This document shows positions 8,066 to 17,075 of a stretch of 64,000 nucleotides of DNA, one piece after another. Below the pieces are notes generated by a model. That model was given only the letters and a program-made list of their open reading frames with translations. It did not search any database and was not told where the DNA came from. Origin of the DNA: JAIEPW01 sp964406035 (GTDB lineage: Bacteria > Acidobacteriota > Terriglobia > Bryobacterales > Bryobacteraceae). The translations under genes were made by a program, and so were the position numbers. Position 1 is the stretch's first letter; every line of letters starts with the position of its first letter. The stretch covers positions 1 through 64,000 of the forward strand of contig CAYOQB010000004.1 of assembly GCA_964406035.1 (NCBI GenBank), in the 5' to 3' direction.

Positions 8066-10003
8066 ATGCGATGGCTGGCTGGTGTTGCATTGTTTTGCGC
8101 GATTGGCAGCGCCGAGGAACCGGTTCTCGAGGCGATCCGGGCGGGTGATTCGGGAGCGTTGCGGGCGGCGGCGGCGAAGCCAGACACGGTGAATCGTCCG
8201 GACCGGCTCGGGATCACGCCCCTGATGTACGCGGCTGCGTTCGGGAACGCGGAGTCGCTGGCGATCCTGTTGGACGCCGGCGCGGACGTGAATGCGCGAA
8301 GCGAGGCGGGGATCACGGCCCTGCTCTGGGGCGCCTCCGATCCGGCCAAGGCCACCCTTCTCATGCAGCGCGGCGCCGGCGTGAACGCAGCCAGCCGCGA
8401 CGGCCGGACGCCGCTTATGGTGGCGGCGATGGCCGGACAGGAACCGGTGGTCCGGATGCTGCTTGAAAAGGGCGCCGACATTCAGGCGCAGGACGCCGCC
8501 GGGAATACGCCGTTGATCTGCGCGGCGAGCTCCGGCTCGCCCACGCTGGTCCGCCTGCTGCTGGAGAAGGGGGCGCGTGTGGAGGCCAAGGATCGCCTCG
8601 GCAGCACCGCGCTGGACTTAGCCGCGGACGCCAAGAACCGCGAGGCGATCCCATACCTGCTGGCGAAGGGCGCCGACCCGCGGAATGCATCCAGCGCCGC
8701 GGGACGGGTGCGGCACGGAGAAGTGCAGTTGAAGAAGCTTACTCCGCTAATGCTCGCCGTGCCGTATCTGGATCGCGAAACGGTGCGGGCGCTGATCAAG
8801 GCCGGCGCCGATGTGAACGCGCGTGACGTTCGCGGGATGACCGCCCTGATGCTGGCCGTGGGAACCGAGACCCAAAACTCCGGAGTAGTGGAGGAACTGC
8901 TGGCGGCGGGCGCCGACGTCAATGCCAAAAGCGAGTTTGGCGAAACCGCTCTCGACTGGGCTCGCAAGTACCGGAATCCGGCGGTGCTGAAGATCCTGAC
9001 CGCCGCAGGGGCGCAGGGATCGGAGCCCGGACCGCCGCCTCCCCGGCGGCAGGGCAAGCCTTGGACCGCGCGCGAAGCGGCGACGCGGGCGATGGCGTTG
9101 TTGCAGAAATCCAACGCGCAGTTTTTCCGCGAAAGTGGATGCGTAGGCTGTCATCACCAGCATCTGATCTCGCGCGCCGAGGCGGCGTCGCGGGACGCAG
9201 GGCTGCGGCTTGACGAAGCTTCGCATCAGTCCACGCGAACCGCGACCAATGCCGTGCTGCGAGGCCTGCGGAATCCGCTGCTGGCGCTGCTGCCCCCGCC
9301 CGGCGATCAGGACAGCGTCAGCGCATTTCTGGAAACGCTCCTGGCTAATGGCGATCGCGGCCCGCTGGCGGAATCCATGGCCCACTTCATGGCGATGCGG
9401 CAACGGCCCGATGGATCGTGGAAGCGCGGGGGATTGTCCCGAGCGCCTCTGGAGGAAACCGACGTGCTGCTGACCGCCGCCGCGGTGCGCCTGCTGAAGC
9501 AGGCTGCGTGGCCCGCGCGTCAGTCCGAGTTCGAGCAGCGCATCGCGCGAGCCCGGGCGTGGCTGCTGCAGACCAGGCCGAAGCTCAACACCGATCGCGC
9601 CGACCGGCTGGAAGGCCTGGCGGCGGCGGGCGTCCCGGCAGCCGATCTGCGGAACGCCGCCAATGAGCTGTTGAAGGAACAGCGCCCCGACGGCGGCTGG
9701 AATCAGAGCCCGTACCTGGCAAGCGACGCCTACGGAACGGCGCGCGTCCTGCATGCCCTGGTGCACTCCGGCGGCTTGCAGGTTCAGGACCCGGCTTACC
9801 AGCGTGGCGCGGCTTACCTGCTGCGGACGCAGCTCGACGATGGATCTTGGTATGTGCGCAGCCGCGCACCCAAGTTCCAACCGTACTTCCAGAGCGGCTT
9901 CCCGCATGAGCACGATCAATGGATCTCAGCGGCGGCGACAGCGTGGTCCGTGATGGCGATCGCGCCCGTCGCACGCGAGCCGCGTTCCGCCGCGGTACGC
10001 TGA
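8066..10003 (+). CDS. Ankyrin-repeat / c-haem motif / terpene-cyclase-like repeat fusion protein
   Basis: The 645-residue exported protein has a signal peptide (MRWLAGVALFCAIGSAEE) and then seven to eight ankyrin repeats to about residue 315 (repeated GADVNARS, TPLMYAA and TALMLAV patterns). A single CVGCHHQH haem-c motif sits at about residues 359-366. The C-terminal third is made of alpha/alpha repeats like squalene/terpene cyclases, with QW-type motifs (RPDGSW, RPDGGW, DDGSW). No DxDD cyclase motif is visible, so the toroid is probably a scaffold or binds a ligand. The reading frame opens 117 bases upstream, but the TATAAT and the signal peptide fix this start. It may be a periplasmic redox or binding protein; no substrate can be assigned. 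Confidence 0.85.
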   Translation: MRWLAGVALFCAIGSAEEPVLEAIRAGDSGALRAAAAKPDTVNRPDRLGITPLMYAAAFGNAESLAILLDAGADVNARSEAGITALLWGASDPAKATLLMQRGAGVNAASRDGRTPLMVAAMAGQEPVVRMLLEKGADIQAQDAAGNTPLICAASSGSPTLVRLLLEKGARVEAKDRLGSTALDLAADAKNREAIPYLLAKGADPRNASSAAGRVRHGEVQLKKLTPLMLAVPYLDRETVRALIKAGADVNARDVRGMTALMLAVGTETQNSGVVEELLAAGADVNAKSEFGETALDWARKYRNPAVLKILTAAGAQGSEPGPPPPRRQGKPWTAREAATRAMALLQKSNAQFFRESGCVGCHHQHLISRAEAASRDAGLRLDEASHQSTRTATNAVLRGLRNPLLALLPPPGDQDSVSAFLETLLANGDRGPLAESMAHFMAMRQRPDGSWKRGGLSRAPLEETDVLLTAAAVRLLKQAAWPARQSEFEQRIARARAWLLQTRPKLNTDRADRLEGLAAAGVPAADLRNAANELLKEQRPDGGWNQSPYLASDAYGTARVLHALVHSGGLQVQDPAYQRGAAYLLRTQLDDGSWYVRSRAPKFQPYFQSGFPHEHDQWISAAATAWSVMAIAPVAREPRSAAVR

Positions 10004-10010
10004 ATTCTAT

Positions 10011-11171
10011 ATGGATGAGCTGCTTCGCTGGCGTGCCGAGTTCCCAATACTCGAGCAAACCGTCCACCTGATCAACCACTCCCTGGGCGCGATGCCCCGC
10101 CGCACGCGCGACCGCCTGAACGAGTTCGCCGATACCTGGCAGACCCGCGGAATCCGCGCCTGGGAGGAAGGCTGGTGGGACATGCCCGTCCGCGTGGGCG
10201 ACCTCATCGGCCGCATCATCGGCGCGGGACCCGGCGAAACCGTGATGCACCAGAACGTATCGGTTGCCAATGCGCTGGTGCTCTCCTGCTTCGACTGGAC
10301 CGCCCGGCGCAACAAGCTGGTGACGGACTCGCTCAACTTCCCGTCGAATCTTTATCAGTTCCACGAGCATGCCGGGCAGGGAATGCGTGTGGTGAAGGTA
10401 CAGAGTCCAGACGGGATTCACGTGCCCCTGGAACGCCTGCTGGAGGAAATCGACGAAGAAACAGCGCTGGTGTCCATCTCGCACGTGATCTTCCGCAGCG
10501 CTTTCGTGCAGGATGTGGCCGCGATCGTGGAGAAGGCTCACGCCGTGGGCGCGATGGTCTGCGCCGATGTCTATCAGTCCGCCGGAGTGATGCCGGTGGA
10601 TGTGCGCGCGTGGGATGTTGACTTCGCCACTGGAGGCTCGGTGAAGTGGCTGTGCGGCGGGCCGGGCGCGGGCTTTCTGTATGTGCGCCCCGATCTCTGG
10701 CCGTCGCTGCGTCCCAAGGCGACCGGTTGGATGGCGCATCGCGAGCCATTCGCCTTTTCAGGCGAGCCCATCGAGTATGCCGAGGATGCATTCCGGTTTC
10801 TGAACGGCACTCCGGGCATTCCAGCGTTATACTCCGCAATGTCCGGCTACGAAATCATTCTGGAAGCGGGTGTCGAGCGCATTCGCGCCAAGAGCGTGAA
10901 GCAAACCGAGCAGTTGATCCAGTTGGCGGAGGAGGCGGGCTTCCGCGTGGTGTCCCCCAAGATCCCGGCGGAGCGCGGCGGCAGCATCATCCTGGATGTT
11001 CCGCACGGCTACGAGGTGACCAGGGAGCTCGCGCGGCGCAATTTTCTGGTGGATTTCCGGCCCGGCGCGGGAATTCGCGTGGGGCCGCACTTCTACAACA
11101 CCAACGAGGAGTTGCAACTGCTGGTGCGGGAGATCCGGACCGTGCTGGAAGCTGTGGCGGCGACGGCCTGA
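10011..11171 (+). CDS. Kynureninase-like / class V aminotransferase PLP enzyme
   Basis: The 386-residue protein has the fold-type I signature of class V aminotransferases. Phosphate-binding residues come early (MHQNVSVANA), an Asp (ADVYQSAG) would pair with the pyridine nitrogen, and the expected Schiff-base lysine is in GGSVKWLCGGPG, which resembles the kynureninase signature. No other tryptophan-pathway gene is nearby, so kynurenine as substrate is uncertain; a cysteine desulfurase-like role is less likely. It starts seven bases after the ankyrin gene and is probably cotranscribed. Its 3' end is one copy of a 32-bp direct repeat. Confidence 0.82.
   Translation: MDELLRWRAEFPILEQTVHLINHSLGAMPRRTRDRLNEFADTWQTRGIRAWEEGWWDMPVRVGDLIGRIIGAGPGETVMHQNVSVANALVLSCFDWTARRNKLVTDSLNFPSNLYQFHEHAGQGMRVVKVQSPDGIHVPLERLLEEIDEETALVSISHVIFRSAFVQDVAAIVEKAHAVGAMVCADVYQSAGVMPVDVRAWDVDFATGGSVKWLCGGPGAGFLYVRPDLWPSLRPKATGWMAHREPFAFSGEPIEYAEDAFRFLNGTPGIPALYSAMSGYEIILEAGVERIRAKSVKQTEQLIQLAEEAGFRVVSPKIPAERGGSIILDVPHGYEVTRELARRNFLVDFRPGAGIRVGPHFYNTNEELQLLVREIRTVLEAVAATA
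11137..11168. repeat. Direct repeat, left copy (3' end of the PLP-enzyme gene)
   Basis: These 32 bases encode the last residues (TVLEAVAAT) of the PLP enzyme. They recur in the same orientation at 14,691-14,722 with three mismatches. The two copies bracket the porin and sulfatase genes. Confidence 0.7.
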
Positions 11172-11258
11172 GCGGGTGGGGAGCCAAGCAGAGCCGAGCT
11201 GGGGGTCCGACTGGCTCGATCCGTGATGACAGGCTACCCGGAGCGATTCAGGTCGCCG

Positions 11259-12761
11259 TCAGAAAACAACCACGAGGTTTGCAAGCGCGCCAACCCAAAG
11301 ATCGGCCGAGTTCCGGGAAATGCGTTGCAAGCCCTTGCCTGGGAAACTGATGCCGACACCGGACGTGAAGTAGATGTTTCGTGTGATTACGCGGGTGTAC
11401 TGGAAGTACAGGTCGTCAGCCAGGTGCGTGTCGGGGAGACCTGTGTTGATGACGGGTACACCATCCTCGAATTCGAAGCGGAAACCCTGTCCGAACTGGA
11501 TGGGGCTGTTCCGTTTCGCGGCTCTGATATGGAAGTAGAAGGCATCGAAGAGGTTCGCGGGGTTGAAGACCATTCCATACTTCACCCGGTGTGCCACGAT
11601 GTTCGAATTGTAGAAATTGAAGCTGCCGTTGGAGCCGGAAGAATAGGTGGCGGGGGATCCATCGTAATACAGCGAATCGAACCGCTCCATTCCGGGAGTC
11701 TTGGGATCGTCTCCCGAATAGTGGCGGTACGAATAGCCGATGGAGGGAAGCCATTTGGTTTTGATAAAGGTGTTGTTGACGTCGAAGTTCATCGCCCAGG
11801 CGTTTAGCTGGATGCGATTGTTCCACTGCCGCGCGTAGTCGCCCTGGACCAGCAATCCGGGCATGCGGGCGCGCGCCGGACGAACCTTCCCGTATGCGTG
11901 GATCGTGTTCAGGCCCCTGCGGCCCTCCTCAATGAACGTTATGGGAGCCTGGATGTAAGTAAACGTGGATCTCGGCGAATGGAGGTAGGCCACGCCGAGG
12001 TACTCGTCGTTGCCGCGTTTGTATTGGAAATCGGCGCCAACCAGACGCGTGCCCGTGTCGCTCGAACCCAGTTCATTCGGGTCCAGGTAGAATCCGGTCG
12101 CGGAGAACCTCTTGTATCCCACCTTGCCGATGCCGGTCATTTCCCAGGCCCGCCGGGGGGCCAGCGAGGTGGCTCCACGCTCGAAGCCGTTTCCTCCTCC
12201 GACGGAAATGAGGAATCCACCGGCGATCTTGTAAGGCTGAGCGCCCCCGCTGAAATCGAACTCCAGGCCCGTATCGGTCTTGTGCCGGATTCCCGCGTAG
12301 GCGTTCTCGAGAAGCACCCGGCCGGAGTTCCCTTCATCGAAAACATCTCGGTCGACATTGGCGGACGCCACCATCGAGACACCGGCGTAAAGCGAGGTTT
12401 TCTCATTCCAAGCGAAGGTATTCGTCAGGCTGGGCTTGAAATACAACTCCAACCAGCCGAGGTCCGGATTGAAATTCGAGGACGCAGCGAAGGTCCTGGA
12501 GAGGTTCCACCAACTGTTGGATTCCGCCGCGTACTGGGCGGCCATGTCAATCCCCAACTTGAGCGTGTTTCTTCCCTTGGTCCAGGAGAGCGGATCCTTG
12601 GGGACAAGTTGCGGAGCGGCTTGGTCCTCGGAGGCGGCACGCCCCGAAGAGTGCTCAACGGGCGTTTTTCCCTGCTCGTCGTCCGCTGGACCGGGGCTGC
12701 CCGCGGCAGCCCCGGCAATCGCCGCCAGACAGGCGATGGTTTTGAAGAAACTCGAATTCAT
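11259..12761 (-). CDS. Outer-membrane beta-barrel protein (alginate-export/porin-like)
   Basis: A signal peptide is followed by a short hydrophilic linker and then alternating amphipathic strands rich in aromatic residues, ending in a terminal Phe (LVVVF), which is the classic outer-membrane assembly signal. Composition and strand spacing resemble alginate-export-type or phosphate-selective porin barrels. The ATG at 12,761 has GAGGA five bases upstream; a TTG at 12,779 is a weaker alternative. The gene lies directly downstream of a sulfatase on the same strand, so it may import or release a sulfated substrate or product; that is inference from position. The barrel class itself is uncertain. 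Confidence 0.75.
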   Translation of the reverse strand: MNSSFFKTIACLAAIAGAAAGSPGPADDEQGKTPVEHSSGRAASEDQAAPQLVPKDPLSWTKGRNTLKLGIDMAAQYAAESNSWWNLSRTFAASSNFNPDLGWLELYFKPSLTNTFAWNEKTSLYAGVSMVASANVDRDVFDEGNSGRVLLENAYAGIRHKTDTGLEFDFSGGAQPYKIAGGFLISVGGGNGFERGATSLAPRRAWEMTGIGKVGYKRFSATGFYLDPNELGSSDTGTRLVGADFQYKRGNDEYLGVAYLHSPRSTFTYIQAPITFIEEGRRGLNTIHAYGKVRPARARMPGLLVQGDYARQWNNRIQLNAWAMNFDVNNTFIKTKWLPSIGYSYRHYSGDDPKTPGMERFDSLYYDGSPATYSSGSNGSFNFYNSNIVAHRVKYGMVFNPANLFDAFYFHIRAAKRNSPIQFGQGFRFEFEDGVPVINTGLPDTHLADDLYFQYTRVITRNIYFTSGVGISFPGKGLQRISRNSADLWVGALANLVVVF

Positions 12762-12824
12762 GTCAATCCTCGGCGGCAACGAAGGAGCGAGATCCCGCGC
12801 TTCGAGCGGCGGCTGAGTCGAGAA

Positions 12825-14369
12825 CTACTCCATCTTCACCTGCAGTGAGCCGCTCTTCTGCCGCGGCGGAAAGCGCTTCAGGGACTCCATATGGGCGCCG
12901 ACCACGTCGTAAATCTGCCCGCCGAACGCCACGCCCATCTTCATGGCCAGGTCATTCGATTTCTGGCCGTCGTGCTTTTCGAAGGGATCCATTCTCAGGT
13001 TGAATACCAGCGTGCTCGGTTTCAGGTAGTCGAAGAATCCCTCCCGCACCTGAAGGTGTGACTTCCAGTTTCCGACGCGGACCGCGGCGAGGGTCGACTC
13101 GTTGTAGTAGATGAAGGAATTACGAGCCGAAGGCGCGCCGTTCGTCCAGTGTGCGAGGTTGTTCACGCCGTCAATGTGCACCTTGGCGCTCTGGCGAAGC
13201 TGCGCGGCTACGTCGGCGGCTCCCGCCGCGGCCGCCAGGGTAACGAAGAGATCCTCATGAGACTGGATTCCATTGGACACCGTCCCCGGCTTGATTCGTC
13301 CCGGCCACCGGATCAGCAGCGGAACGCGAATACCGCCTTCCCACGTTGTTGCTTTCTCGCTTCGAAACGGCGTCGTGCCGGCATCCGGCCACCAGGAGAC
13401 CATTGCTCCGTTATCGGTCGTGTAAACAACAATCGTGTTCTCCGCGATCTTGAGCTCTTGCAGCAGGTCCAGCAACTGCCCCACGTGGCCGTCGTGCTCC
13501 ATCATTCCGCTGCCGTAGATGTCGAACTCGGAGGAGTGCGGTGTGGCCAGGTTCCGGGATTCCGGTTTCAGGTGGGTGTAGATGTGCATCCTGCTCGGAT
13601 TGAACCAGGCGAAGAAGGGCTCGTTTGCGTTCACGGCTTTTGTCACGAACTGCTTCGTCCGCGCGAGGAATTCCTCATCGACGGTTTCCATGCGCTTGGA
13701 ACCGAGCGGGCCCGTATCCTTGCACTTCTGCCGGCCAACCTTCCCGAAACGCCGGTCCGTGGTCGGATCGTCCTCCGTGGTCGCCACGCAATCCAGAACG
13801 CCTCGCGGTCGATAGCGGTCATCGAACCCCGGATCCCTCGGCCAGACCTTCAACTCCGGCTCTTCTTCGGTGTTGAGGTGGTAAAGATTCCCGTAGAATT
13901 CATCAAACCCATGGACCGTCGGCAAATGCTCGTTCCGGTCGCCCAGGTGATTCTTGCCGAATTGCCCCGTTCGATAGCCAAGCTGCTTCAGCACCTTTGC
14001 CAGCGTAGGGTCGCGCTGGTCGAGTCCAACCGGCGAACCGGGAAGTCCCACTGTCGTCAGGCCAGTCCGGATTGGCAACTGGCCGGTAATGAAAGCCGCG
14101 CGTCCCGGGGTGCAACTGGGGTGAGCGTAGTGGTCGGTGAAGATCATCCCCTCGTTTGCGATCCGGTCGAGATTCGGGGTCGGAACACCCATCATCCCCC
14201 TGCTATACGCGTTGACATTCCAATAGCCAACGTCATCCGGCATGATGACCAGGATGTTCGGTCGCGATATCCGGGCCCGCGCCCCTTGCCCCGAAGCAGT
14301 TGGAAGAGACAGCAGCGTCACTGCAAGGAGCGCGGCGCCGATCCATCTCGTGATGAGCCGGTGATTCAT
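12825..14369 (-). CDS. Exported type I sulfatase (arylsulfatase family)
   Basis: The 514-residue protein has a signal peptide and the type I sulfatase core. Asp45-Asp46 are metal ligands and C86-T-P-G-R90 is the motif whose cysteine is converted to formylglycine by a maturation enzyme. GQFGKNHLGD and YTTDNG supply further active-site residues. It hydrolyses sulfate esters; the exact substrate (aryl, choline or carbohydrate sulfate) is unknown. The ATG chosen has GGAG nine bases upstream. It precedes the porin-like gene by 63 bases on the same strand and is likely in one operon. No formylglycine-generating enzyme is in the window. Confidence 0.88.
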   Translation of the reverse strand: MNHRLITRWIGAALLAVTLLSLPTASGQGARARISRPNILVIMPDDVGYWNVNAYSRGMMGVPTPNLDRIANEGMIFTDHYAHPSCTPGRAAFITGQLPIRTGLTTVGLPGSPVGLDQRDPTLAKVLKQLGYRTGQFGKNHLGDRNEHLPTVHGFDEFYGNLYHLNTEEEPELKVWPRDPGFDDRYRPRGVLDCVATTEDDPTTDRRFGKVGRQKCKDTGPLGSKRMETVDEEFLARTKQFVTKAVNANEPFFAWFNPSRMHIYTHLKPESRNLATPHSSEFDIYGSGMMEHDGHVGQLLDLLQELKIAENTIVVYTTDNGAMVSWWPDAGTTPFRSEKATTWEGGIRVPLLIRWPGRIKPGTVSNGIQSHEDLFVTLAAAAGAADVAAQLRQSAKVHIDGVNNLAHWTNGAPSARNSFIYYNESTLAAVRVGNWKSHLQVREGFFDYLKPSTLVFNLRMDPFEKHDGQKSNDLAMKMGVAFGGQIYDVVGAHMESLKRFPPRQKSGSLQVKME

Positions 14370-14918
14370 GTCTTGCTTTCTCCAAGGCCGGAACGGCCTC
14401 AACTGAAATTGAGAGTCGCGTTACCGCCCGAAGTAGTTGCAGCAAACGCTGCCCGCAATACTTCCAGGCGCCTGGGCGTTTTAGGCCCTTTCTCGCATGT
14501 GCTTGAAGCTGGGGCGCAGGTCTGCCAAGCCGCCACACGAGCCGGCTGCGATGGTATCACGCCGGTCCCAGATCTGGCAAGGAAAAAGGTGATTTTGCAG
14601 CCGCCTCGTCCACGGATCTGCTACGAAAATGGGGTGTTCCAGTCTTCTAAGGAACAAGACTTTATGTGGGTTAGGAAATACCGCCGATTGGGACCGTGCT
14701 GGAGGCTGTGGCGGCCACGGGCCGGTTATCCTAGACGCCGCGCTGCCACTCCGACGAAGCTCGCGCGATTTCTTCGCATCCGTTTTCCGTGCCCCGGCAT
14801 CTGTCCAGCATGACTCGATTCGCTAGCGGCAGCTCGATTGCCGCCCTTCCCTTGTAGCGGCGTTTACGTTCTCCCTCAGGAATCCCGTTTCAGAACAAGA
14901 CCCGATCAGGAGACGTGT
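14370..14918. other. Divergent intergenic region with a decayed repeat
   Basis: The 549 bases between the sulfatase and SDR starts hold no convincing gene. Reading frames here lack ribosome sites and family similarity. The region contains the right copy of the 32-bp repeat and, near its right edge, the AGGAG ribosome site of the SDR gene. Confidence 0.6.
14691..14722. repeat. Direct repeat, right copy
   Basis: This matches 29 of 32 bases of 11,137-11,168. Read in the matching frame it would encode TVLEAVAATGRLS followed by a stop, that is, a vestige of the C-terminus of the PLP enzyme. Similarity stops sharply on both sides. Confidence 0.65.
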
Positions 14919-15680
14919 ATGAATTCGCTTCAAGAAAAAGTTGTTCTTATTACCGGTGGAGGCACGGGCATTGGCCGCGCCACCGCCGTTGCATTCGCGC
15001 GAAATGGCGCGAAGCTGGTGATCGCCGGGCGGCGCGCCGCTGAAGGCGCGGAGACGGTACGCCAGGCGAAGGCCGCCGGCGCCGCGCACGCGCTGTTCCT
15101 CGCCACCGACGTCAGCCGCGAGGAGGACGTGAAGGCTCTTGTCGCGTCGACCGTGAGTGAGTTCGGCCGCCTGGATGTCGCCTTCAACAATGCCGGAACG
15201 GAAGGCGACACCGGTCCGCTGGTGTCCGCGACCGAGGAAAACTATCACCGCATCATGGACACCAACGTGAAGGGCATGTTCTTCTCGCTGAAGCATCAGA
15301 TTCCCGCGATGCTGGCGAACGGCGGCGGGTCCATCATCAACAACGCGTCCGTGGCCGGGCTGGTGGGTATGCCGACCGCCGCGTTGTATGTCGCCAGCAA
15401 GCATGCGGTGATGGGTCTGACGCGCACCGTGGCGCTGGAAGTAGCCAGGCAGGGAATCCGGGTAAACGCGGTTTCACCCGGCGCAATCGAGACCGACATG
15501 GTCACGCGGTTCACGGGCGGGCAGCAGGCGATACGGGACTATATGGTTTCCATGCACCCGGTGGGCAGGCTGGGGCTGCCGGAGGAGATCGCCTCGGCGG
15601 TGCTCTGGCTTGCCTCCGATGGAGCAAGTTTTATTACCGGACAAAGCATCACGCTGGACGGCGGCTGGACGGCACAGTAA
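14919..15680 (+). CDS. SDR-family NAD(P)-dependent oxidoreductase
   Basis: This is a classical 253-residue short-chain dehydrogenase. The cofactor loop is TGGGTGIG (12-19), NNAG (90-93) follows, Ser144 sits in NNASVAG, and the catalytic pair is Tyr157/Lys161 (YVASK). It ends with GASFITGQSITLDGGW, the usual C-terminal signature. The Arg residues after strand 2 (AGRRA) suggest NADP preference. The ATG has AGGAG seven bases upstream. It stands alone, so its substrate is unknown. Confidence 0.92.
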   Translation: MNSLQEKVVLITGGGTGIGRATAVAFARNGAKLVIAGRRAAEGAETVRQAKAAGAAHALFLATDVSREEDVKALVASTVSEFGRLDVAFNNAGTEGDTGPLVSATEENYHRIMDTNVKGMFFSLKHQIPAMLANGGGSIINNASVAGLVGMPTAALYVASKHAVMGLTRTVALEVARQGIRVNAVSPGAIETDMVTRFTGGQQAIRDYMVSMHPVGRLGLPEEIASAVLWLASDGASFITGQSITLDGGWTAQ

Positions 15681-15952
15681 TCGCCGTCGCGCGGCGGACC
15701 CCAGTAATGGCGCGTGGCGGTTCAGCGGGAGGCGGGGAGTGACCGTCGCCGCGCGGGGCCGAGTCTGCATGAGGTGAGTCCGAGGTGCGCAGCACGGTTT
15801 CTCCACAGTCGGACTGCTGCCTCCATCGGCTGTCGCCGGAACTCAGATTTGCCAGAACGTACTTATTTGGAGGGACTTACTTGCCGGGAGAGAACCTGAA
15901 TCTTTGACGATCGGTTTATCAATGTTGATCGCTTCCGCCGCCTTCTCATTCG

Positions 15953-16462
15953 TCAACTACTTGGCTCATCGTGCGGGCGCTCTTCGATGGCTGGTTCTAG
16001 CTGATTCATGTCGCAAGTGTTAGGAGGTTCGTCAGCAGGTCCGCGGGACTGACTCGGGACTTCGGCGAGCAGGCTCGATCTGACCGCCTCGAAAACTTGG
16101 ATGGCCAGAGCCTTGGCTTCCAGCGCATCGGCAGCAGGAGGCTCAATCAGTTGTGTAGGGTAGCGGTAGGACCAGGCATAAGGAGTCAAGTCATCGACCT
16201 GCGCTAGCGCGGGACCAAGCGCGGCATCGGCCTCGGTGCATTGAGCCCCGAGCGTCGCCAGATCGTGGGTCTTCCGAAACGGGACGTCGTGCCACGTGAG
16301 ACAGGCCTTCAACGCCTTTTCGACAGCCTGTTGGCAGTGGAACAGGGCGTCCTCTCGATCGGGTGGGTCGTCTTCCAAGCAGCGATCGATCCGGCGAAGG
16401 TCCTGTTCCGCCTTCTTTAGCCACGCCGCTGTGTTTTCGATCCGGACCGCATCATCGGCCAT
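15953..16462 (-). CDS. HEPN-domain protein, toxin half of a HEPN-MNT pair
   Basis: The product shows the HEPN pattern of MNT partners: an amphipathic helix with AAWLKKAEQDL, then ALFHCQQAVEKALKACL and FRKTHDLATLG. HEPN proteins of this type are usually RNases that the paired nucleotidyltransferase holds inactive by modification. The ATG at 16,462 overlaps the end of the MNT gene by 11 bases, which chooses it over the ATG 24 bases earlier. The C-terminal ~40 residues are hydrophilic and probably disordered. Confidence 0.85.
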   Translation of the reverse strand: MADDAVRIENTAAWLKKAEQDLRRIDRCLEDDPPDREDALFHCQQAVEKALKACLTWHDVPFRKTHDLATLGAQCTEADAALGPALAQVDDLTPYAWSYRYPTQLIEPPAADALEAKALAIQVFEAVRSSLLAEVPSQSRGPADEPPNTCDMNQLEPAIEERPHDEPSS

Positions 16463-16805
16463 AGAGCAGAAGGCCTTCCCGGACAACCGTGGAAGGAAAA
16501 GACGCCTTCAAATGAAGCTGCTTGTTGAATTCACTCGAGGTCGAAACGAAGATATCTCGCGGCACCCCAATCTCGCGGAGAGCGCGGTATCCCGCCCGAT
16601 TCTGCTTCCGTGTCGATGTCGAGGTGTCGGGAACGATGATCATGAGATCGTAATCGCTGTCTGCAGTCGCCTCACCCCGGGCGACCGATCCAAACAAATA
16701 GATCCTCTCCGGGCGATACACTTCCACCAGGCGCCGCACGATTTCGCCAAGCACGGGAGAGGTTGTGGAAGGAATCGCGCGGAGCGATGTATGTGTGTCC
16801 GCCAA
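16452..16805 (-). CDS. MNT-type nucleotidyltransferase, antitoxin half of a HEPN-MNT pair
   Basis: The 117-residue minimal nucleotidyltransferase has GSVARGEATADSDYDLMI, the GS-x-DxD catalytic motif of polymerase-beta-fold enzymes. In known HEPN-MNT systems it adenylylates the partner HEPN protein and neutralises it. It starts with TTG, preceded by GAGGTG at seven bases, and leads the two-gene unit. Such pairs often act in plasmid-like maintenance or phage defence; nothing here tells which. Confidence 0.88.
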   Translation of the reverse strand: MADTHTSLRAIPSTTSPVLGEIVRRLVEVYRPERIYLFGSVARGEATADSDYDLMIIVPDTSTSTRKQNRAGYRALREIGVPRDIFVSTSSEFNKQLHLKASFPSTVVREGLLLYGR

Positions 16806-16936
16806 GTTCGTTCACCTCTTCTCCCATATTCTCCCACCGATGTGGGGTGTGCGACCAAGCCGTCGATTCTGACAGCCGGCCGCGCGGGAGCGGCGTCACC
16901 ATAGAGGGATCTTGACGTATTTGTCTGGAGGGGAAT

Positions 16937-17013
<77 letters not shown>

Positions 17014-17075
17014 CAACCAATGTAGCGAAGCGATGAAGCCATCGTCAACTTTTCCGTTACAATTGCTGATTCCCC

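Noticed and set aside
14629..14826. 65-residue frame in the sulfatase-SDR gap
   Set aside because: It reads across the 32-bp repeat in a different frame from the repeat's coding sense and lacks a start signal.
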